This document shows positions 43,463-52,321 of a DNA stretch of 64,000 nucleotides, piece by piece. Source of the stretch: Limosilactobacillus alvi (GTDB lineage Bacteria > Bacillota > Bacilli > Lactobacillales > Lactobacillaceae); NCBI RefSeq assembly GCF_016900115.1, contig NZ_JACJJQ010000002.1, forward strand, positions 38,146 through 102,145. Direction: 5' to 3'. Below the pieces are notes generated by a model. That model saw only the letters and a list, made by a program, of their open reading frames with translations. It was not told the DNA's origin and ran no database searches. How positions within the stretch are numbered: position 1 is the stretch's first letter; each line of letters starts with the position of its first letter. Made by a program: the position numbers and the translations under genes.

Positions 43463-44473
43463 ATGGCAATTCTTGTTGCGGGGGGTGCCGGTTACATCGG
43501 CTCTCATATGGTAAAACGCTTAGTTGAAAAGGGTGAGGACGTGGTTGTCGCTGATAACCTTTCAACGGGGCATCGGAAAGCCATTGCTAAGGAAGCCAAG
43601 TTCTACTACGGTGATATCCGGGACCGGCAATTCTTGGATCGGATTTTTACAAATGAAGATATTACGGCGGTTGTTCACTTCGCTGCCTTTTCAATTGTCC
43701 CTGAATCAATGGCTAAGCCATTAAAGTATTTTGATAACAACACTGGTGGGATGATTACTTTACTTGAAGCCATGCACGACTTTGGGGTTAAGTACATTGT
43801 CTTCTCATCAACAGCGGCAACTTACGGGATTCCTGAACACATGCCAATTAAGGAAACCGATCCACAAAAGCCAATTAATCCATATGGTCTTTCTAAGCTG
43901 ATGATGGAACACATGATGGCCTGGGCTGATAAGGCATACGGAATTAAGTTTGTTGCCTTACGGTACTTCAATGTTGCTGGGGCTGCTCCCGATGGTACGA
44001 TTGGGGAAGACCACGGTCCAGAAACCCATTTGGTTCCAATTATCATGCAAGTTGCGCAAGGAAAGCGGGATGAATTGAGTATTTTTGGTGATGACTACAA
44101 CACGCCAGATGGAACCAACGTCCGGGATTATGTTCACGTTATGGACCTGGCAGACGCCCATATTTTGGCAATTAAGTACTTGCAAGAAGGTAACGAAAGT
44201 AACGCCTTCAATCTTGGTTCATCGACTGGTTTCTCCAACAAGCAAATGCTTGAGGCAGCCCGGGAAGTTACTGGGAAGGAAATCCCAGCCAAGATGGCTC
44301 CCCGGCGTCCAGGGGATCCTGATTCCTTGGTGGCTGCTAGTGACAAGGCCCGGGAAGTCCTTGGCTGGAAGCCTCAATATGATGATGTTCACGATATCAT
44401 TGCCACGGCATGGAAGTGGCACTCAACGCACCCAGCCGGTTACAATGACCGGGGGGAAGCAACTTTATATTAG
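43463..44473 (+). CDS. galE: UDP-glucose 4-epimerase
   Basis: The 336-residue short-chain dehydrogenase-type epimerase has the NAD motif GGAGYIGSH (7-15), the catalytic S-T pair in FSSTAATYG and YxxxK in [11 protein letters not shown], plus the ending GWKPQYDDV. It interconverts UDP-glucose and UDP-galactose. It is monocistronic, with no galK/galT nearby, so a cell-wall or exopolysaccharide supply role is as likely as galactose use. ATG 43463 lies nine bases after AAAGG; GTG 43454 is part of that site. Confidence 0.95.
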   Translation: MAILVAGGAGYIGSHMVKRLVEKGEDVVVADNLSTGHRKAIAKEAKFYYGDIRDRQFLDRIFTNEDITAVVHFAAFSIVPESMAKPLKYFDNNTGGMITLLEAMHDFGVKYIVFSSTAATYGIPEHMPIKETDPQKPINPYGLSKLMMEHMMAWADKAYGIKFVALRYFNVAGAAPDGTIGEDHGPETHLVPIIMQVAQGKRDELSIFGDDYNTPDGTNVRDYVHVMDLADAHILAIKYLQEGNESNAFNLGSSTGFSNKQMLEAAREVTGKEIPAKMAPRRPGDPDSLVAASDKAREVLGWKPQYDDVHDIIATAWKWHSTHPAGYNDRGEATLY

Positions 44474-44512
44474 CGGTCGGAAGGAACCTACTCGACGGCT
44501 TAATTAGCGACT

Positions 44513-44550
44513 AAAGAGAACTTTTTGGTTCTTTTTAATCGCTTTTTTGT
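44513..44550 (+). terminator. Terminator after galE
   Basis: TTAGCGACTAAAGAGAAC pairs imperfectly with GGTTCTTTTTAATCGCT, followed by T6. Confidence 0.85.
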
Positions 44551-44556
44551 TTTCCA

Positions 44557-44584
44557 TTGACAAAATTTAGAAGGGTGTTATATT
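44557..44584 (+). promoter_or_regulatory. Promoter of the L-2-hydroxyacid dehydrogenase gene
   Basis: A perfect TTGACA (44557-44562) and TATATT (44579-44584), 16 bases apart. Confidence 0.7.
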
Positions 44585-44654
44585 AATGATACACATATTA
44601 AAAATTTCTAATTTAATTTTAATTAGAAGGTTTAAACTTGAAAGGATGATACAT

Positions 44655-45608
44655 ATGACAAGAAAAGTAGCCGTTGTTGGGATGGGCCATGTTGGAGCTA
44701 CTGTTGCTCACTATTTAGTTTCTGGTGGTTTTGTTGATGATTTAGTTTTGTTTGATACCAATGAAGCGAAGGTTAATTCTGATGCTTTGGACCTGCGGGA
44801 TGCGATGGCAAACTTACCAACGCACACTAACCTATTCGTTAATGATTGGTCACAAGTTGCTGACTGTGATGTGGTAGTTTCAGCGCTTGGAAAATCAAAA
44901 TTAGTTGACACCCCAGACCACGATCGGTTTGCCGAATTTAAATTTACCCGAACCCAGGTCCCATTGGTAGGGAAGAAATTAAGAGAAAATGGCTTCCATG
45001 GCAATATGGTCGTAATCACAAATCCTTGTGACGTGATGACTTCAATGTATCAAGAAGCAACTGGCTTACCAAAGAACCAAGTTGTTGGGACCGGGACCTT
45101 GCTGGATTCCGCACGGATGCGAGCAACCGTTGGTGAGGCGTTAGGGTTAGACTCGAGGTCAGTAGTTGGGTATAACTTAGGCGAACACGGAAATTCACAG
45201 TTTACCGCTTGGTCAACCGTCCGGGTCTTTGGGAAGCCACTTTTAACCTACCTTAAGGAGAATCCAGAGGTTAAAGTTGATCTTGATGAAATGGAAGAAA
45301 AAGCTCGTCAAGGTGGGTATACGGTCTACAAGGGGAAAAAGTACACCAACTATGGGGTCGCAACGGCGGCTGTTCGCCTTACCTTAGCGATGTTAAACGA
45401 TGCAATGACGGAATTGCCGGTTTCAAATTACCGGGAAGAATTAGGTACATATTTATCATATCCGGCAGTTGTTGGGCGCCGAGGAGTGGTTAAGCAACTG
45501 CAACTTAACTTAACGCCTGAAGAGCAAAGCAAGCTGGAAACAACCGCAAATTACATCAAAGAACGGTTAGCAAAAGAACGAGAACGGGCCGCTAATGAAG
45601 CTGAATAA
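44655..45608 (+). CDS. L-2-hydroxyisocaproate / L-lactate dehydrogenase
   Basis: The 317-residue NAD-dependent dehydrogenase has GMGHVG (9-14), NPCD (N133), LDSARMR (D161 and carboxylate-binding R164) and the catalytic GEHGNS (H188). The VDTPDHDRFAEFKF loop resembles lactobacillar L-2-hydroxyisocaproate dehydrogenases more than allosteric L-LDH. It reduces branched 2-keto acids or pyruvate. ATG 44655 follows GAAAGGATG; upstream starts lack a ribosome site. A divergent paralogue lies at 62825. Confidence 0.9.
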   Translation: MTRKVAVVGMGHVGATVAHYLVSGGFVDDLVLFDTNEAKVNSDALDLRDAMANLPTHTNLFVNDWSQVADCDVVVSALGKSKLVDTPDHDRFAEFKFTRTQVPLVGKKLRENGFHGNMVVITNPCDVMTSMYQEATGLPKNQVVGTGTLLDSARMRATVGEALGLDSRSVVGYNLGEHGNSQFTAWSTVRVFGKPLLTYLKENPEVKVDLDEMEEKARQGGYTVYKGKKYTNYGVATAAVRLTLAMLNDAMTELPVSNYREELGTYLSYPAVVGRRGVVKQLQLNLTPEEQSKLETTANYIKERLAKERERAANEAE

Positions 45609-45654
45609 GGGGTTGGGTAACGACCTAAGTTTTGTGTAATATTTTTCAGATCCA

Positions 45655-45861
45655 CAATGAGGGGCTAGGAAGAAACTCATGTTTCTTCCCAGCCCCTCGT
45701 TCATCTCCGTATGTTACTCAGTAACTAAGGTCAAAGCCGTAGCTGAATGGCAGTTGCTTTTCACTGGGCGCACTAGCCCAGTGACCTGAAATTAATGAAT
45801 CAACCTGCGTTCTGCTTAGCTCAACCAGATCGTCAAGGATCTTTTTTCATCATCTCGTTTT
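45655..45861 (-). repeat. Element A, reversed copy between the dehydrogenase gene and tsaD
   Basis: Read on the minus strand, a diverged head (AAAAAAGATCCTTGACGATC) is followed by a shortened middle with its own hairpin TCACTGGGC/GCCCAGTGA. The conserved tail GACCTTAGTTACTGAGTAAC and CGGAGATG follows, then GAGGGGCTGGGAAGAAAC/GTTTCTTCCTAGCCCCTC. It is oriented as a 3' module for tsaD but could also terminate the dehydrogenase gene. Confidence 0.8.
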
Positions 45862-46111
45862 AATTATCAAGTGACGAATTTTATCTACCATTAGTCCTTT
45901 AAGTTGAGCTATTAAGGATTTCTTGGGTGGCAATCTTAATAGCGAAAATAGTGATTGCGTTAGAGAATAGTGTGTTTTAAATAGTGGAGGATCAATGGTT
46001 TCTACTTACCATCGATCACTTGGATGGTAAATATTGCTTCGCTGTGAATACTTTTTAAGGTGCTGAATCGCTTGTTAAAGTTGGCGATCTATTTTTAGCG
46101 TCAGGTAAAAA
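45862..46111. other. Intergenic stretch, possible small relic
   Basis: A GGAGGATCA site before ATG (about 45995) opens only 11 codons, and the following DNA reads like coding sequence broken by stops and frame changes. No family is recognised. It may be a decayed gene or the far 3' region of tsaD. Confidence 0.25.
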
Positions 46112-47149
46112 TTATTGGTTCAGATCGGTTGTCCGGTCAAATGACAAGCCAGGAACGGCGTTTAAATCCCAACCAGCCCGGTCACCATGTTGATAATTTA
46201 CGTATCCAGCCGCTCCAATCATCGCTGCATTATCACCACATAGCTTCAAGGGAGCGAGGAGTAATTTAACTTCTGGATGGAATTTTGCTAAATCCTTTTC
46301 CAGTCGAGACCGGACGCCTGAGTTAGCCGCCACTCCCCCGGCAAGAACCAGTTGCTTTACTGGATATTGATCAAGGGCCCGCATCGTTTTTTCACCCAGA
46401 ATATCAACAACCGCAGCTTGAAAACTTGCCGCTAGGTCGTTTTTATTAAGTGCTTGGCCGCGTTGATGAGCATTATGGACGGTATTGATGAAAGCGGATT
46501 TTAAACCACTGAAAGAGAAGTCAAGGTTATCTTCTTGGACCATTGCTCGGGGGAATTTAAAGGTATCCTGGCCTTGATGAGCCCATTCATCAACGGTTTT
46601 CCCCGCGGGATAATTAATCCCTAATACTCGTCCAATCTTATCATAGGCTTCCCCAACGGCATCATCACGAGTTTCACCGATGATTTCATATTCGTGCTCG
46701 GCTTTCATATAAACGAGTTCGGTATGCCCACCCGAGACTAAAAGGGCCATCATTGGGTAAGTGAATTCACCAACATAGCGCGCGGCATAGATGTGACCGG
46801 CCATGTGGTTGACTGGAATCAGCGGTAAGTGATGAGCCCAGGCGATAATCTTGGCAGCGGTAACGCCAATTAGAAGGGAACCAACAAGGCCAGGGCCGTA
46901 CGTTACGGCGACGCCAGCTAATTGTTCATAGGTCACGCCCGCTTCGGTTAAGGCTTCCCTGGTGCATTTGGTAATTTGTTCAATATGGTGGCGACTAGCA
47001 ACCTCAGGAACAACGCCGCCAAACCGTTGGTGACTAGCAATTTGCGTGGCCACGATGTTACTTAGGATTTTAGTGCCATTTTCAATCACCGCCACACTTG
47101 TCTCATCACAACTACTTTCAAAAGCTAAAATATAGGTTGGTTCTACCAT
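46112..47149 (-). CDS. tsaD: tRNA N6-adenosine threonylcarbamoyltransferase TsaD
   Basis: It transfers the threonylcarbamoyl group to A37 of ANN-decoding tRNAs. The 345-residue ASKHA protein starts [16 protein letters not shown] and has the metal motif [21 protein letters not shown] and the C-terminal [17 protein letters not shown]. It is the last gene of a tsaB-rimI-tsaD operon on the minus strand, with a single-base gap to rimI. An AAAGGAAATTAAC site precedes the ATG. Confidence 0.96.
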   Translation of the reverse strand: MVEPTYILAFESSCDETSVAVIENGTKILSNIVATQIASHQRFGGVVPEVASRHHIEQITKCTREALTEAGVTYEQLAGVAVTYGPGLVGSLLIGVTAAKIIAWAHHLPLIPVNHMAGHIYAARYVGEFTYPMMALLVSGGHTELVYMKAEHEYEIIGETRDDAVGEAYDKIGRVLGINYPAGKTVDEWAHQGQDTFKFPRAMVQEDNLDFSFSGLKSAFINTVHNAHQRGQALNKNDLAASFQAAVVDILGEKTMRALDQYPVKQLVLAGGVAANSGVRSRLEKDLAKFHPEVKLLLAPLKLCGDNAAMIGAAGYVNYQHGDRAGWDLNAVPGLSFDRTTDLNQ

Positions 47150-47150
47150 G

Positions 47151-47711
47151 TTAATTTCCTTTCAATTTTAAGTCGCTTACCATTGTGTAGGCATCTTCCC
47201 CGTCCTCAATATAGTAATGGTGACGGGTGCCTTGAATTTTAAAGCCAAAGTGCTCATAAAGATGTTGGGCGGTTAAGTTACTAACCCGAACTTCTAAACT
47301 CATGGTTAATAAGCGTTGGCGAATTGCGACTTGCATTAGTGACCGAAGAAGAGCGGAAGCTAAACCGCGTTGTTGAAAAGCGGGGTGGGTCGCAACGTTT
47401 GTTAGGTGGGCGTCTTTAGCCGCATAATTAACCGCCATCCCCGCATAAGCTAAGACAGTATCATGGTCTTTAACTGCTAAATATAAACAATTCGGCCGGT
47501 GTAAGTCATAATAAAAAGCAGTTTCATCCCATGGTGGGATGCGATAGATGACTCGCTCAATCTCAACGAGTTCAGGAACTTCAACTTCGCTTACTTGGGA
47601 AATTAGATATGGTTGCTGATTAATTACAATTGTTTGGGGTGCAAACCGCAAGTGGCTTTCGTACTGCATCCCAAAGTAAACTTTTAACCAGCTGTTAAAC
47701 TTCTTTAACAT
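47151..47711 (-). CDS. rimI: Ribosomal-protein-alanine N-acetyltransferase-like (RimI, GNAT)
   Basis: The roughly 186-residue GNAT protein has the acetyl-CoA loop [17 protein letters not shown] and the C-terminal [18 protein letters not shown]. In Firmicutes this position between tsaB and tsaD is typical of RimI, which acetylates N termini such as ribosomal protein S18. Its ATG 47711 lies inside the end of tsaB (17-base overlap) behind CAAGGACC, showing coupling. An N-terminal extension of about 40 residues precedes the GNAT core. Confidence 0.88.
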   Translation of the reverse strand: MLKKFNSWLKVYFGMQYESHLRFAPQTIVINQQPYLISQVSEVEVPELVEIERVIYRIPPWDETAFYYDLHRPNCLYLAVKDHDTVLAYAGMAVNYAAKDAHLTNVATHPAFQQRGLASALLRSLMQVAIRQRLLTMSLEVRVSNLTAQHLYEHFGFKIQGTRHHYYIEDGEDAYTMVSDLKLKGN

Positions 47712-48414
47712 ATTCAATTGGTCCTTGATTGGGATGATCTTTTTGCCAGTTAGCTTCGGCTTCGGTAATCCGCAAGTAGGTTGGAATAAAGTTATCAATA
47801 TTGGTAACCGGTTGGGCTTTAGCGCCAAGTTTTGCTAAAGCAAAGGTTGAAACCATGGCTGCTGATTCAATAACTTGAATATTGGCAGGTAAACTTGGAA
47901 CAGCGGCTTGAAGCTTTTTAGTCAGTTCGCCAAGTAAGTAGACTGGTTCATCGCTCGGTAACTGATCGATTAATTCCGCAAAGGTGAAATGGCCATCGGG
48001 TAAAATATTGGTTAATTGACCGTTTTGGTAACGGTAGCTCCCCGCAAAAACGTTACCCCGTCGCGCATCAAAGAAAGGAACTAATAAGGTATCAGTTACT
48101 GGTGCGATGCCAGCAGCAATGGTTGCTAAACTCGAGATCCCTACTAAATCGATTCCTAAAGTCATTGCTAAAGTTTTAGCAGTGGTAACGGCGATTCGGA
48201 CCCCAGTATAAGAACCTGGGCCTTTAGCTACTACTACTCGATCAAGATCAGTTGGCTCCCAGTTTACCCGGCGCATTAATTCATCAATGGTAGGGAGAAC
48301 GTAAATACTATGGTTTCTAACGGTATTTAGCGTCGTGGTTGCCTTTAACTGATCATCTTCAACTAGGGCGACGCTCATGGGATGATTTGAAGTATCAAGT
48401 GCCAAAATCTTCAT
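47695..48414 (-). CDS. tsaB: tRNA threonylcarbamoyladenosine biosynthesis protein TsaB
   Basis: The 239-residue ASKHA-fold partner of TsaD begins MKILALDTSNHPMSVAL and has VVAKGPGSYTGVRI and VPFFDARRGNVFAG. It supports assembly of the t6A complex. ATG 48414 is chosen; ATG 48426 overlaps the AAAGGATG site. It is the first gene of the operon. Confidence 0.94.
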   Translation of the reverse strand: MKILALDTSNHPMSVALVEDDQLKATTTLNTVRNHSIYVLPTIDELMRRVNWEPTDLDRVVVAKGPGSYTGVRIAVTTAKTLAMTLGIDLVGISSLATIAAGIAPVTDTLLVPFFDARRGNVFAGSYRYQNGQLTNILPDGHFTFAELIDQLPSDEPVYLLGELTKKLQAAVPSLPANIQVIESAAMVSTFALAKLGAKAQPVTNIDNFIPTYLRITEAEANWQKDHPNQGPIEYVKEV

Positions 48415-48491
48415 TATTAATTCCATCCTTTCGTGTTACAACTTCTTATCTTAACACAATGTTAATTCCGGTGAGTGGGATGACAAATTTT

Positions 48492-48565
48492 TTGAGTAAT
48501 AATTGGAGATGGAAAGGCTGAAAAGAAACTATCAAGTCCACTAAAGCTCACAGGACTTGCTTATC
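48492..48565 (+). repeat. Element A tail fragment with unrelated hairpin
   Basis: TTGAGTAATAATTGGAGATGGAAAGG and GAAAAGAAAC match the tail of element A. The following CAAGTCC/GGACTTG hairpin replaces the usual terminator stem, and no T run follows. Confidence 0.55.
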
Positions 48566-48629
48566 ATAGTACAAAAGGTCGTTCTAAGGTATCTGGAATA
48601 GATTTCCCAAAAAGCTAGATTAGCAAAAA

Positions 48630-48852
48630 GGCTCCGCCAGAAATCTTAGGACGATAAAAGTAAAACCTGTGAAAACTAACTTTAGTTAGGTTCGAGGATG
48701 TAACTTTTATCTCGAGGGAGATTTCTTAGCAGAGCGCGGGATTTTCTTCATTGTAATTGGTCCTGTCTTCCTTGACTTCGCATGGGTTCGCGGACGACAG
48801 GAAACCTGGCTAGTTCACTGCAACTTAACCTTTATTGGTGGCCCTTTTCCAC
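48630..48852. repeat. Element B, copy 2, preceded by a long imperfect hairpin
   Basis: GCTC, AGAAATCT and GATAAAAGT near 48631-48665 pair in order with ACTTTTATC, AGATTTCT and GAGC near 48700-48742. After this, the stretch from CCTGTCTTCC to TTAACCTTTATTGGTGG matches copy 1 (33561-33720) and contains CCTGTC/GACAGG. It lies just beyond the permease stop on the opposite strand. Confidence 0.6.
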
Positions 48853-48860
48853 AAACTAGA

Positions 48861-50297
48861 CTAACGTAATTTAACCGCCTTTAAAGGAATTAAGTGACTC
48901 TTATATTTGATTTTATAGTATAGGAAAAGAATCACGAAAAGAGGAACACTCATATAGGTGATTAAGATGCTTTCCCAGTTCCAGTGAATAAAGGCGTCAA
49001 TATTTTGGCCACCTACAGCAATTAGACACAGGATAAAGGCAAAAATTGGTCCAAACGGGAAGAGCAAAGCTTGGTATTTCAGCTCACTTAATTGGTGACC
49101 TTGAGCTAAAAAGGCCCGCCGAAACCGATAATGGGCAATGGCGATCCCAAGCCAGGCAATGAAACCACTTAATCCGGAAGCGGCAATTAAGTAGTTGTAA
49201 GCCTCTTTCCCCAAGAACTGAGTTAAGAAAACTAAGAGGGAGATGGTTAAGGTTCCGATCATGGCATAAATTGGAATGCCCCGTTTGTTAACGTAGCCAA
49301 AAATCGACCAAGCATAACCTTCCTTGGCTTGGGTATAAAGCATCCGGGTTGAAGCATATAGCCCAGAATTGGCAGCTGAGAGTAGAGCGGTAAAAACTAC
49401 TGCGTTCATTACACTGGCGGCAGCCGCTAAGCCCGCTCGCTCAAAAACAATCGTAAACGGACTCATTGAAATATCCTGCACGTTTTGACTCAAGAGATTT
49501 TTATCGGTATATGGTAAAATACAAGCCATTACAAAAATTGAAAGTAAGTAAAAGACGAGGATCCGCCAGAAGGTTGATTTAATTGATTTAGGAACATCCT
49601 TACGGGGATTAGCTGATTCACCAGCGGTAATGCCGACCATTTCAGTTCCTTGAAATGACATCCCCGCGACTAAAAAGACAGCAAACATACTTGGAAAGCC
49701 ACCAACAAATGGAGCTTGCTTGTAAGTGAAGTTTGAAAGGCCAACGGCAGAATGACCACCCATGATGCCAACAATAATGGCTAAGCCGACAATAATGAAG
49801 ATGGCAATTGTGACGATTTTGATGAGGGATAGCCAATATTCCATCTCACCATAGGAACGGACCGACAACCAATTAATGATCGTGATGATAATAAAGACTC
49901 CGATGGTAAAAATCCAACTGGGGACGTGGGGAAGCCAGAAGTTTAGGACAACCCCACAAGATACGGCATCGACGGTAATCGTGATGGTCCAGTTAAACCA
50001 ATAATTCCAACCCATTGCAAAGCCAAGGGCAGGATCAACATAGTCACTTGAATATTTAACAAAGGACCCCGTTGTTGGACTGTAAGTTGCCATTTCTCCT
50101 AAACTAGTCATCAGAAAGTAAACCATAATTCCCATCAGGGTGTAAACAAGGAGGGCCCCACCAGGACCAGCCGTTGAAATTGCTGATCCAGAAGCAACTA
50201 AGAATCCAGTTCCAATGGAACCACCGAGAGCAATCATGGTTAAATGACGTGTTTTGAGGCTACGTTTTATGTGACCTTGGTCATCAGAGCTTAACAT
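48861..50297 (-). CDS. Amino acid permease (AAT/APC family)
   Basis: The 478-residue transporter has 12 hydrophobic spans. AAT family signatures include LKTRHLTMIALGGSIGTGFL at the start, AGPGGALLVYTLMGIMVYFLM, and TEMVGITAGESANPRKDVPK after helix 5. The latter is typical of broad-specificity Gram-positive amino-acid permeases; the substrate cannot be assigned from sequence. It starts behind AGAAAGAAGG. A cre-like site lies about 90 bases upstream. Confidence 0.92.
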   Translation of the reverse strand: MLSSDDQGHIKRSLKTRHLTMIALGGSIGTGFLVASGSAISTAGPGGALLVYTLMGIMVYFLMTSLGEMATYSPTTGSFVKYSSDYVDPALGFAMGWNYWFNWTITITVDAVSCGVVLNFWLPHVPSWIFTIGVFIIITIINWLSVRSYGEMEYWLSLIKIVTIAIFIIVGLAIIVGIMGGHSAVGLSNFTYKQAPFVGGFPSMFAVFLVAGMSFQGTEMVGITAGESANPRKDVPKSIKSTFWRILVFYLLSIFVMACILPYTDKNLLSQNVQDISMSPFTIVFERAGLAAAASVMNAVVFTALLSAANSGLYASTRMLYTQAKEGYAWSIFGYVNKRGIPIYAMIGTLTISLLVFLTQFLGKEAYNYLIAASGLSGFIAWLGIAIAHYRFRRAFLAQGHQLSELKYQALLFPFGPIFAFILCLIAVGGQNIDAFIHWNWESILITYMSVPLFVILFLYYKIKYKSHLIPLKAVKLR

Positions 50298-50633
50298 GGA
50301 GAGCCTTCTTTCTAAAGTTAATAATTAATGACAAAGTTATGAGAAGTTAATCATTAAACTAAGTATACCATAGTAAATTTATAGCAATCGCTTTCAAAGT
50401 AAATAATTATTAGTAATCACAAATGACAAAGTTATTATCTTTCTTGTTAAAAGTTAATTTTTTAATAACAATTGATCAGATAGGTGAAAAAACGTACGAA
50501 TATCAAATGAATATTTGAGGGGGGAAGTAAATAAAATTAAATTAACATTCTTAGTTTTTCAAGGTTTGATTGCTTGCTACTTACAAAAAGTAAATGATAT
50601 CCTAATATCAGCAATAAAGAACGGAGAATTAAA
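50298..50633. promoter_or_regulatory. Divergent regulatory region between the permease and Rrf2-type genes
   Basis: It holds a TATACT box for the permease on the minus strand (about 50362-50367). AGCAATCGCTTTCA (50383-50396) is a 12 of 14 cre match on the minus strand. A 13-base direct repeat ATGACAAAGTTAT occurs at about 50331 and 50426. The repeat could be an operator for the divergently transcribed Rrf2-type regulator. Confidence 0.5.
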
Positions 50634-51083
50634 ATGGCAAATACGCGACTCAGTGACTTACTCCAGATCCTCGTTTATTTAAAAGTTCACGAGGGAGAAA
50701 AATTACCAAGTACGATTATTGCGGCGAGTTTAAATACAAACCCAAGTTTAGTTCGCCAGATGATTAGCCAACTTAGCAAAGCAGGGATTTTAAAAACGCA
50801 ACGGGGGAGTACACAAATTGATTTTTGTCGCCCATTAGATGAGATTACGGCACTTGATGTTTATCGGGCAAGTGAACCGACTCATGATCTGTTAGTGGTT
50901 GATCGCAATACTTCACAAACCTGTTCCGTTGGGGTGGCGTTTCCAAATGTTCTAGCCGGACACTTTGACCAACTTCAAGAAGCAATTGAGGCGCGGTTAG
51001 CTAAAATTACGATTAAACAGTTAGTCAATGAGACACAAGCGGATATTGCGCGGCACGTCGAACGCGATGAAGCGAAGAAATAG
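50634..51083 (+). CDS. Rrf2 family transcriptional regulator
   Basis: The 149-residue winged-helix protein has LSDLLQILVYLKVHEG and the recognition region NTNPSLVRQMISQLSKAGILKTQRGS. The three-cysteine iron-sulfur motif of IscR/NsrR is absent (only C80-like DFCRP and TCSVG remain), so it is a YwnA-type regulator. It is divergent from the amino-acid permease and may regulate it. Its start follows a GGAGAATTAAA site. Confidence 0.85.
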   Translation: MANTRLSDLLQILVYLKVHEGEKLPSTIIAASLNTNPSLVRQMISQLSKAGILKTQRGSTQIDFCRPLDEITALDVYRASEPTHDLLVVDRNTSQTCSVGVAFPNVLAGHFDQLQEAIEARLAKITIKQLVNETQADIARHVERDEAKK

Positions 51084-51306
51084 CGGCTTTGCGTTGCTTT
51101 CTTCTTATTAGAGGCGCTTTGTATTCAGGACCATTCAAGGTTGTGGAACCGCTTGCCGGTAAAGGGGCGTTAGGTAGAGAAAATTGCCGGCTGATAACGT
51201 CATCTAGACGAGTAAGCTCGTAAATCATCCCTGGTTATTAATTAGCAATGATTGTTGATTTAACTTTAGTCCAGCCAGAGTGGATTAGATAGGCACTCAA
51301 GTATGA
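51084..51306. other. Intergenic stretch without recognised feature
   Basis: No credible frame is visible. A CCGGTAAAG...TTGCCGG pairing and a CGAGTAAGCTCG palindrome are present near 51155-51225. No terminator with a T run was recognised. Confidence 0.3.
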
Positions 51307-52240
51307 TCATCCCCAAGTGATTAACCAAGTTAGGACAATCGCTAAAATAAGATGATTAGTTGGAACGCCCCAAAATAGCATTCCGTGCCAAATAAAATAT
51401 AACCAGAAGCCATGTGATAAAAAGGCCCGGTAGGCATAGGTTGCTAACCAGTGAAAGCTAGCTAGCGAATGATCCTGATGGTGGTAAGTTTGCCATAAAT
51501 TTAAGTTGGCAACTAAAGCGATAATCAAAAGGGAATGGCAAGTCATTGATAGCTTGTAATAAGGGGCATTAGTAAGGCGAACAGGGAAACCAAATTGGAA
51601 TAGTTCCCCGTTTGTCCAAATTAAAACTAAACCAGTTGCTAAGATTAACTTTTTTCGCCATTTGACTAGCCACAAATTAACACGCGAAGCAAACTGCCAA
51701 GCTAAGCCACCATAGACAGCATAAATCATAAATGAAAGACAAATTCGGTCGAGGAGGTACCAATGAGTTGGGGATCGTTTGGTTGCAATTTGATAAATTT
51801 CTAACCAAAGTAAGTAGCCTAAGGCAGTGGTAACTGTGACGAGTTTGGGGTGAGTAATTGCTAATTTAGTTAGCCACCAGAAAAAGGGCATCAAGATGAT
51901 AAACTGAAGCATCATCGTATTGTACCAAAGGTGCGGGGCAGCGTTTCCGTTGATAAATTGCCAGAGCAAGCTAAGCCCAGAGTGGTAATGATGGTGTTGT
52001 TGAAGTTGAGGGATGATCAATAAGTAAATACAAGTCCACCAGATTGTTGGAACATGAAAGCAGGAGCAGTGTACTTAGCTAGGTTGTATAGTAGACCAAT
52101 GATAATTTGGTGGGGATGGTTAGGTTGCGTTTTAAGGGCAAAGGCTAGGACTGATTGAAGGACAACCGCAAAGAAAGCAAAAACTTTTAAGTAGTCTCCA
52201 ATGTCAGCGAAGCGAATCGTAATTTTTTCTTGAGGACGAT
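51307..52240 (-). pseudogene. Acyltransferase family 3 membrane protein, broken
   Basis: The open part (51307-52020 and in-frame upstream sequence) encodes about 240 residues with several spans like the C-terminal two thirds of acyltransferase-3 proteins, which O-acetylate surface sugars. Upstream DNA in another frame reads DIGDYLKVFAFFAVVLQ and later LAKYTAPAFMF, the normal family N terminus, then stops. The frames join near 52045-52060 with an apparent deletion after APAFMF plus a frameshift. The catalytic histidine region is therefore disrupted. It is probably inactive unless the assembly is wrong. Confidence 0.72.
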
Positions 52241-52321
52241 TTCATAATTAGAAAAAACCGACAATTAAGATAGTGGTAGGGACTAAATCCTACGGTTACT
52301 TAATTGCCGGTTTCATTATTA

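Noticed and set aside
50634-51083. Rrf2 protein as an iron-sulfur sensor of the IscR/NsrR type
   Set aside because: The conserved three-cysteine cluster motif is missing, and no iron-sulfur assembly genes are adjacent.
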